Of a DNA stretch of 10,232 bases, positions 6,895 to 10,232 are shown piece by piece. The notes beneath the pieces are model-generated. The model searched no databases and had not been told where the DNA came from. It worked only from the letters and a program-made list of their open reading frames with translations. Every line of letters starts with the position of its first letter. The first letter of the stretch is position 1. The position numbers and the translations under genes were made by a program. Source of the DNA: Oscillospiraceae bacterium (GTDB lineage: Bacteria > Bacillota > Clostridia > Oscillospirales > UBA929); contig WRLJ01000045.1 of assembly GCA_009777685.1 (NCBI GenBank), forward strand, positions 1 to 10,232, in the 5' to 3' direction.

Positions 6895-7250
6895 ACCCGT
6901 TGTGGGACGCGCTGGCGGGGCTGGCGGCGGGCGTGCTGTCCGGTTTCGGTCTCGGCGGCGGGACGCTGCTGATTCTCTATATGACATGGCGCGGCGGACT
7001 GAGTCAGCACGCCGCGCAGGGGATCAGCCTTCTGTATTTCATTCCCTGCGCCGCCGGAGCGCTGGCCGGGCACATCCGCAAGGGGCAGGCGGAGCTGAGG
7101 GCCGCCGTTCCGGCTGTCCTGGGCGGACTGCCGGCGGCGGCCCTCGCCGCGTGGTGCGCTCTCGCGCTGGACGGCGGGATTTTGCGCAAGGGGTTCGGGG
7201 CCGTGATCATCGCCGTGGGACTGCGGGAGATGATATCTGAACGGGCATAG
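6891..7250 (+). CDS. TauE/SafE (TSUP) family transporter, C-terminal half-protein
   Basis: This 119-residue membrane protein is the second half of the same permease type. It has its own copy of the repeat signature, G-L-A-A-G-V-L-S-G-F-G-L-G-G-G-T-L-L-I (about 10-28), and four hydrophobic stretches near 8-32, 43-62, 71-93 and 98-116. In full-length family members these two repeats are in one chain of about 240-260 residues. Here the second starts at ATG 6891 within the ATGA that ends the first, and is in a different frame. No separate ribosome binding site is convincing, so coupling to the upstream gene is likely. The two halves probably assemble as a heterodimer. The stop at 7248-7250 is only three bases from the stop of the convergent minus-strand gene. 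A recent frameshift in a fused gene is the main alternative. Confidence 0.85.
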   Translation: MNPLWDALAGLAAGVLSGFGLGGGTLLILYMTWRGGLSQHAAQGISLLYFIPCAAGALAGHIRKGQAELRAAVPAVLGGLPAAALAAWCALALDGGILRKGFGAVIIAVGLREMISERA

Positions 7251-7253
7251 CGT

Positions 7254-7436
7254 CTACCGCGCCGGCGGCGCGGGCAGCGTGACCTCGGGCCGGGGCGTGC
7301 CGTACGGGGCCTCGCGCGCGCGCCGTTCGGACTCCCGCGTGACGGTGAACAAAATCAGCAGCATCGCCAGAAAGAGCGCCGCCAGCATCGCCGCGTTGCG
7401 AATCTCCGGGTTTTTCAGATGGTGTATGAATTTCAT
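7254..7436 (-). CDS. Small single-span membrane protein of unknown function
   Basis: A 60-residue protein that I do not recognise. It has a basic N-terminus (K2, H5, H6, K8, R13), one clear transmembrane segment at about 14-32 (A-A-M-L-A-A-L-F-L-A-M-L-L-I-L-F), a charged stretch T-R-E-S-E-R-R-A-R-E at about 33-42, and a Pro-rich tail ending P-A-P-P-A-R. There is no lipobox or cleavage site, so it looks like a membrane-anchored small protein. Its ATG overlaps the mtnA stop in the sequence ATGA (7433-7436), so its translation is probably coupled to mtnA. The coupling and the clean hydrophobic profile are the reasons to call it real. It could be a structural or quality-control microprotein; no function is assigned. 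Confidence 0.65.
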   Translation of the reverse strand: MKFIHHLKNPEIRNAAMLAALFLAMLLILFTVTRESERRAREAPYGTPRPEVTLPAPPAR

Positions 7437-8422
7437 AGGCGGTACGGGGGTCGCAGGATTCCGCGCTCGGTCACGATGGCGTCTATCAGCGCCGCGTCCG
7501 TCACGTCAAAGGCCGGATTGCGGACGCGGACGGGCGTTTCGCCGTAACCGCGCGGAGCCACCTCCTCCGCGCCGCGCTCCTCGATGACGATCGCGCCGCC
7601 GTCAGGACAGGCCGCGTCCAGGGTGGAGGTCGGGGCGCAGATATAGAACGGCACGCCGAAATGCCTGGCCAAAACCGCCAGACCCAGCGTGCCGGTTTTG
7701 TTGGCCGCGTCGCCGTTGCGCGCGATCCGGTCGGCGCCGGTGAACACCGCGCCGATCCGGCCCGCCTTCATCATCGCCGCGGCCATGCCGTCACAAATCA
7801 GCGTCACGTCCAGCCCCGCCCGCGCCAGCTCATACACGGTCAGCCGCGCGCCCTGCAGCAGCGGGCGCGTTTCATCCGCGTAAACGCGCAGATTATAGCC
7901 CTTTTCATGCGCGAGGTAGAGCGGCGCCAGCGCGGTCCCGATCCCGGCGGTCGCCAGCTTGCCCGCGTTGCAGTGCGTCAGAACGCCCATATCGGGCCGC
8001 AGCAGCGAAAGCCCATGCTCCCCGATGGCGCGGCAGGCGGCTTTGTCTTCCGCCTCGATGGCCCGCGCTTCCTCCAGCAGCCGGCGCTCCAAAGCCTCGC
8101 GCGGCGCGCCGGGATGGGCTTCCAGCGCGCGCATCATCCGCTCCAGCGCCCAGGTGAGGTTGACCGCCGTCGGGCGCGCCGAGGCCAGCCGCTCCGCGAC
8201 GCCGCGCGCCGTCTCCGGCGTCAGCCGGTCAAGGGCGCGCGCCCCCAGATACAGCCCGTAGGCCGCCGCCACGCCGATGGCCGGGGCCCCGCGCACGCGC
8301 AGAGCGCATATCGCCTCGCGCACCCTGTCCGGCGTGGTCAGCGGGAGATAGACTTCCTTGTCCGGCAGCCGCGTCTGGTCCAGGATCACCAGCGCGCCGC
8401 CGGTAAATTCCAGTGTTTTCAT
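7433..8422 (-). CDS. mtnA: S-methyl-5-thioribose-1-phosphate isomerase
   Basis: MtnA converts 5-methylthioribose-1-phosphate to 5-methylthioribulose-1-phosphate. This is a step of methionine salvage from methylthioadenosine, and of shunts that dispose of 5'-deoxyadenosine-type by-products. The 329 residues match the aIF2B-like isomerase family. V-R-G-A-P-A-I-G-V-A-A-A-Y-G is at about 43-56; L-T-H-C-N-A-G-K-L-A-T carries the probable catalytic Cys; D-E-T-R-P-L-L-Q-G-A-R-L-T follows; and F-T-G-A-D-R-I-A-R-N-G-D-A-A-N-K carries the catalytic Asp. A-P-T-S-T-L-D and R-N-P-A-F-D-V-T close the fold. GGAG 8 bases before the ATG at 8422 supports the start. No mtnK, mtnN or class II aldolase gene is near, so which pathway it serves cannot be read here. 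It lies downstream of pyrB, separated by an inverted-repeat element. Confidence 0.95.
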   Translation of the reverse strand: MKTLEFTGGALVILDQTRLPDKEVYLPLTTPDRVREAICALRVRGAPAIGVAAAYGLYLGARALDRLTPETARGVAERLASARPTAVNLTWALERMMRALEAHPGAPREALERRLLEEARAIEAEDKAACRAIGEHGLSLLRPDMGVLTHCNAGKLATAGIGTALAPLYLAHEKGYNLRVYADETRPLLQGARLTVYELARAGLDVTLICDGMAAAMMKAGRIGAVFTGADRIARNGDAANKTGTLGLAVLARHFGVPFYICAPTSTLDAACPDGGAIVIEERGAEEVAPRGYGETPVRVRNPAFDVTDAALIDAIVTERGILRPPYRL

Positions 8423-8508
8423 GACGGCAACTCCAGCCCCGTTGGTTTATTTTCCCGCCGATGCTCAGAACGGGTTCCCCTAGAGCGCAAATACAACGTC
8501 TGAGCCTC

Positions 8509-8624
8509 GTACAATGTGCAATCTAAAGGTTTACGCCGGTTGTGGGGGCGGCCGTCCCGGCCGCCCGCGGACGCCATATATGGCGTCCCTACACGGATGT
8601 TATGTTTTAGATTGTACATTGCAC
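8509..8624. repeat. MITE-like inverted-repeat element of about 116 bp with two internal hairpins
   Basis: The ends are GTACAATGTGCAATCTAAA (8509-8527) and the reverse complement of GTGCAATGTACAATCTAAA (8606-8624), matching at 17 of 19 positions. Each arm contains two tandem 7-mers of the form GTRCAAT. Between the arms are two more hairpins: GGGCGGCCG-TCC-CGGCCGCCC (8546-8566) and a perfect 20-bp palindrome GGACGCCATATATGGCGTCC (8569-8588). A single strand could therefore fold as a three-way, cloverleaf-like structure. It has no coding capacity. One end coincides with the last base of the pyrB stop codon, and TA dinucleotides are present at both boundaries (8510-8511 and 8625-8626). It fits a non-autonomous mobile element or an extragenic structured repeat; no transposase is present. 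Confidence 0.75.
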
Positions 8625-9679
8625 TATGGGAACCGATTTTCACAGTACCGGCAGTATCCGTCGTCCGCCAGCGGCGGCAAATAGGTCTCCCGGGAGCTGA
8701 TACAGCTCCCGTAAGAGCAGCGCGCGCCGTCTCCGGGGTAGTTTCGGGGCGGCTCCTCCTTCGGCAGCCGCGCCAGCGTCAGCAGCAGCGCCATCCGGAT
8801 GGGCATGCCGATCTCCGCCTGACGGAAATAGGCGCTGCGGGGGTCGGAATCCACATCCGGGTGAATCTCGTCCACGCGCGGCAGAGGGTGCATAATCAAC
8901 AGATCGGGCCGCGCCCCTCTGAGCTTTTGCGGCGTAAGGACATACACGCCCTTCAGCCGCTCATACTCCCGCGGGTTGACAAACCGTTCGCGCTGGATGC
9001 GCGTCATGTACAGCACGTCCAGCTGTCCCAGCGCGGCTTCCATCCGCGTGGCCTCGATAAAGCGGATTTTGTTCTGTTCCATATAGCGGTGCAGGTAGGG
9101 CGGCACGCCCAGCGCGCGCGGCGAAATCAGCGAGAGCTGGATGTTTTTGAACGCGCCCAGCGCGCGTATGAGGCTGTGTGCGGTGCGCCCGTGCCGCAGA
9201 TCGCCGCACAGACCGATGTGCAGGCCGTCCACGCCGCCGCGCAGGCGCGTGAGCGTGGCCAGGTCCGTCAGCGTTTGCGTCGGATGCAGGTGCCCGCCGT
9301 CGCCGGCGTTGACGACCGGGCACGCGCTGTAGAGCGAGGAGGCCAGCGCCGCGCCCTCGCGCGGATGGCGGATGACGATCACGTCGGCGTAGCCGGAGAC
9401 CATGATGATGGTGTCCTTCAGCGTTTCTCCCTTGGCGGCGCTGGTCACGCCCGGGTCGCTGAAGCCGATCACGCCGCCGCCGAGCCGCTGCATGGCGGAC
9501 TGAAAGGAAAAGCAGGTCCGCGTGGACGGCTCATAAAACAGCGAGGCCATGACGTGCCCGCTCAGCGCGTCCCGGAAATCCCGCGGACGCTCCCAGAGGT
9601 TCTCCGCCAGCGCGTACAACTCCCGCCATTCCGCCGGAGTGATATCCCCGAAGTCGATCACATGCCTCACGCTGTTCAC
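8624..9679 (-). CDS. pyrB: Aspartate carbamoyltransferase with a C-terminal PyrI-like four-cysteine tail
   Basis: PyrB condenses carbamoyl phosphate with aspartate, the committed step of pyrimidine synthesis. Active-site motifs are complete: E-P-S-T-R-T at 50-55, S-A-A-K-G-E-T at 80-86, H-P-T-Q at 132-135, G-D-L-R-H-G-R-T at 159-166, T-R-I-Q at 226-229 and H-P-L-P-R-V-D-E at 264-271. The catalytic fold ends near residue 305, where ordinary PyrB ends. Here about 45 more residues follow, with C-x4-C-x16-C-x2-C at Cys321, 326, 343 and 346 and the ending C-R-Y-C-E-N-R-F-P. That is the pattern of the zinc domain of the regulatory chain PyrI, without its nucleotide-binding domain. The GTG at 9679 is chosen because AAAAGG precedes it and a promoter lies just upstream; GTG at 9670 is the alternative. 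A 116-bp repeat starts at its stop codon. Confidence 0.95.
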   Translation of the reverse strand: MNSVRHVIDFGDITPAEWRELYALAENLWERPRDFRDALSGHVMASLFYEPSTRTCFSFQSAMQRLGGGVIGFSDPGVTSAAKGETLKDTIIMVSGYADVIVIRHPREGAALASSLYSACPVVNAGDGGHLHPTQTLTDLATLTRLRGGVDGLHIGLCGDLRHGRTAHSLIRALGAFKNIQLSLISPRALGVPPYLHRYMEQNKIRFIEATRMEAALGQLDVLYMTRIQRERFVNPREYERLKGVYVLTPQKLRGARPDLLIMHPLPRVDEIHPDVDSDPRSAYFRQAEIGMPIRMALLLTLARLPKEEPPRNYPGDGARCSYGSCISSRETYLPPLADDGYCRYCENRFP

Positions 9680-9695
9680 CCGACCTTTTCGAGCC

Positions 9696-9724
9696 AGTAT
9701 AGCACAAATCGGGATTTTACGCAA
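9696..9724 (-). promoter_or_regulatory. Promoter for pyrB
   Basis: On the minus strand TTGCGT (9724-9719) and TATACT (9701-9696) are 17 bases apart, and TGC before the -10 box makes an extended -10. The start point is expected near 9689, only about ten bases before the GTG at 9679, so AAAAGG lies at the very 5' end of the message. There is no room for a PyrR-type attenuator leader. Confidence 0.8.
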
Positions 9725-9742
9725 GCGGGGAGAAAACTCCGC

Positions 9743-9764
9743 GGGACGCGGAGGGCCGCGTCCC
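9743..9764. repeat. Extragenic hairpin repeat between the divergent pyrB and regulator promoters
   Basis: GGGACGCGG (9743-9751) pairs with CCGCGTCCC (9756-9764) around an AGGG loop, followed by CTACGG. A mutually exclusive shorter pairing, CTCCGC (9737-9742) with GCGGAG (9748-9753), overlaps it. The right flank, GTCCCCTACGG, resembles GTCCCTACACGG after the second hairpin of the 8509-8624 element, so both may belong to one dispersed repeat family. It lies upstream of both divergent promoters, so neither predicted transcript includes it. Confidence 0.6.
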
Positions 9765-9817
9765 CTACGGACGGGATCAGGGATAGCGCGAAAATTCTTT
9801 ATATTCCAGTGAATTTT

Positions 9818-9834
9818 CTCTTGTACTGCAAGAG
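9818..9834. promoter_or_regulatory. Candidate operator palindrome over the regulator's -35 box
   Basis: CTCTTG (9818-9823) and CAAGAG (9829-9834) are perfect inverted repeats separated by 5 bases. The left arm contains the first half of the -35 box TTGTAC (9821-9826), and the whole site sits between it and the -10. A second, wider inverted pair AAAATTC (9791-9797) and GAATTTT (9811-9817) lies just upstream. This placement suits autorepression by the Cro/CI-type protein encoded downstream; binding is inferred. Confidence 0.5.
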
Positions 9835-9849
9835 GGAATCTGTTATACT
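9821..9849 (+). promoter_or_regulatory. Promoter for the small regulator and the downstream helicase gene
   Basis: TTGTAC (9821-9826) and TATACT (9844-9849) are 17 bases apart, in DNA that becomes A+T-rich from about 9790. The start point should be near 9856, about 35 bases before the ATG at 9891, and the leader ends with GAGGTGG (9879-9885). It points away from pyrB. Confidence 0.75.
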
Positions 9850-9890
9850 GATTCAAATGAGTTAAACGGATGAGAAACGAGGTGGGATGA

Positions 9891-10109
9891 ATGGCAGTAA
9901 GCTATAAAAAACTTTGGAAAATATTGATTGACAAGGATATGAAGAAGCAAGATCTGCAAAAATCGGTGGGGGTATCGTGGGGTGTGATAACAAGACTCTC
10001 GAAGGGCGAAACTGTCAGCTTGGACGTGCTGATCAAAATATGCAAATATTTAGGGTGCGACATCGGTGACATCATGGAACTGCTACCGGATGACCCGAAG
10101 GATGTGTAG
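9891..10109 (+). CDS. Small Cro/CI-type (XRE) helix-turn-helix regulator
   Basis: A 72-residue DNA-binding protein that is almost entirely one helix-turn-helix domain. It begins M-A-V-S-Y-K-K-L-W-K-I-L-I-D-K-D-M-K-K-Q-D-L, a beginning I know from a common Bacillota group of stand-alone regulators (the YozG-like type). The recognition region is about V26-G27-V28-S29-W30-G31-V32-I33-T34-R35-L36, followed by L-D-V-L-I-K-I-C-K-Y-L-G-C-D-I-G-D-I-M-E (44-63). There is no ligand or protease domain. The ATG at 9891 is supported by GAGGTGG. Codon use is A+T-rich: only 18 of its first 60 bases are G or C, in contrast to pyrB and mtnA. The next gene starts 2 bases after its stop, so it most likely controls that operon and itself. 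Confidence 0.93.
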   Translation: MAVSYKKLWKILIDKDMKKQDLQKSVGVSWGVITRLSKGETVSLDVLIKICKYLGCDIGDIMELLPDDPKDV

Positions 10110-10111
10110 GC

Positions 10112-10232
10112 GTGGCTCGGCTTGAAGATATAACTGTTGGCACAAGCGTTATCGGCATTGCCGGAAACACGTCGGTATGTGTTGTTGCGGTCAAATGTCA
10201 TGGCAATTCCGTATTGGAAGTTACCTTCAAAG
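10112..10232 (+). CDS. Start of a probable SNF2-family helicase (defence-island type), truncated by the window end
   Basis: Forty codons are visible, starting at GTG 10112 with AAGGA (10098-10102) upstream and only 2 bases after the regulator's stop. The sequence opens (M)-A-R-L-E-D-I-T-V-G-T-S-V-I-G-I, later V-V-A-V-K-C-H-G-N-S-V-L-E-V-T-F-K. From memory this matches the N-terminal leader of long SNF2/HepA-like helicases (patterns like M-x-R-L-E-D-L-T-x-G-x-x-V-x-G-I and V-K-W-x-G-x-x-x-x-E-L-T-Y-K), which sit beside methylase, DUF499 or phospholipase D-type genes in defence islands. No helicase motif is within the window, so the call rests on the leader alone. The tight spacing implies one operon with the regulator. 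Confidence 0.6.
   Translation, partial: MARLEDITVGTSVIGIAGNTSVCVVAVKCHGNSVLEVTFK

Noticed and set aside
7661..8503. A 280-codon plus-strand open frame across mtnA
   Set aside because: Shadow of mtnA; the translation is biased to Arg, Gln and Pro and lacks any family pattern.
8423..8508. A separate promoter for mtnA
   Set aside because: On the minus strand only weak -10 candidates with poor spacing are visible, so mtnA is left as either read through from pyrB or driven by an unrecognised promoter.
9680..9856. N-terminal extension of PyrB of 59 residues
   Set aside because: The extension crosses the pyrB promoter and the 9743-9764 hairpin, and the family N-terminus aligns with the start at 9679 (V-R-H-V-I-D-F-G-D-I).
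8516..9865. A 449-codon plus-strand open frame across pyrB
   Set aside because: Antisense to pyrB, whose active-site motifs are complete. The frame also runs through the inverted-repeat element and both promoters, which a real gene would not.
9705..9890. A riboswitch or attenuator between pyrB and the regulator
   Set aside because: The hairpins at 9737-9764 lie upstream of both divergent promoters, so neither predicted transcript contains them; no T-run or conserved riboswitch core is seen.
1..10232. CRISPR arrays, tRNA or rRNA genes
   Set aside because: No regularly spaced direct repeats, no cloverleaf with a CCA-type acceptor pattern and no rRNA-like stretch was seen; the cloverleaf-like fold at 8509-8624 lacks tRNA arms and T-loop sequence.

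Overview
This is a G+C-rich bacterial chromosome segment, most likely from a Clostridia-type Bacillota (Firmicutes). Pointers are strong AGGAGG-type ribosome binding sites, several TTG and GTG starts, a short ThiI without a rhodanese domain, and hairpin-rich interspersed repeats of a kind I associate with high-G+C gut Clostridia. The order-level placement is a guess from style, not a measurement.

Layout. (1) Bases 1-3440, plus strand: the distal half of an F1Fo ATP synthase operon, atpA (3' part), atpG, atpD and atpC. A 9-bp-stem hairpin lies just before the atpD ribosome binding site, and an intrinsic terminator follows atpC. (2) 3555-6037, plus: a promoter, then thiI and cinA overlapping by 17 bp. 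(3) 6055-6439, plus: a promoter, acpP with a near-perfect Shine-Dalgarno, and a very long hairpin. (4) 6505-7250, plus: two four-base-overlapping genes, each encoding one half of a TauE/SafE (TSUP) transporter. (5) 9679-7254, minus: pyrB, a structured inverted-repeat element of about 116 bp, mtnA, and a 60-residue single-span membrane protein overlapping mtnA by ATGA. (6) 9780-10232, plus: visibly A+T-richer DNA with a small Cro/CI-type regulator and the first 40 codons of what looks like a SNF2-family helicase. This is probably the edge of an acquired defence island.

How it fits together. Most of the window is core metabolism: energy conservation, tRNA thiolation/thiamine, NMN recycling, fatty acid synthesis, pyrimidine synthesis and methylthioribose-1-phosphate isomerisation. 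The less ordinary points are four. PyrB carries a C-terminal four-cysteine tail that resembles the zinc end of the regulatory chain PyrI without the nucleotide-binding domain. A terminal-inverted-repeat element ends exactly at the pyrB stop codon. The TSUP transporter is split into two half-proteins. The right edge looks like the start of a regulator-helicase defence cassette, with a palindrome over the regulator's own -35 box.

No stretch over 300 bases lacks a gene. The largest gaps are 3441-3606 (hairpin, terminator, promoter), 8423-8623 (inverted-repeat element) and 9680-9890 (two divergent promoters, a hairpin repeat and a candidate operator).
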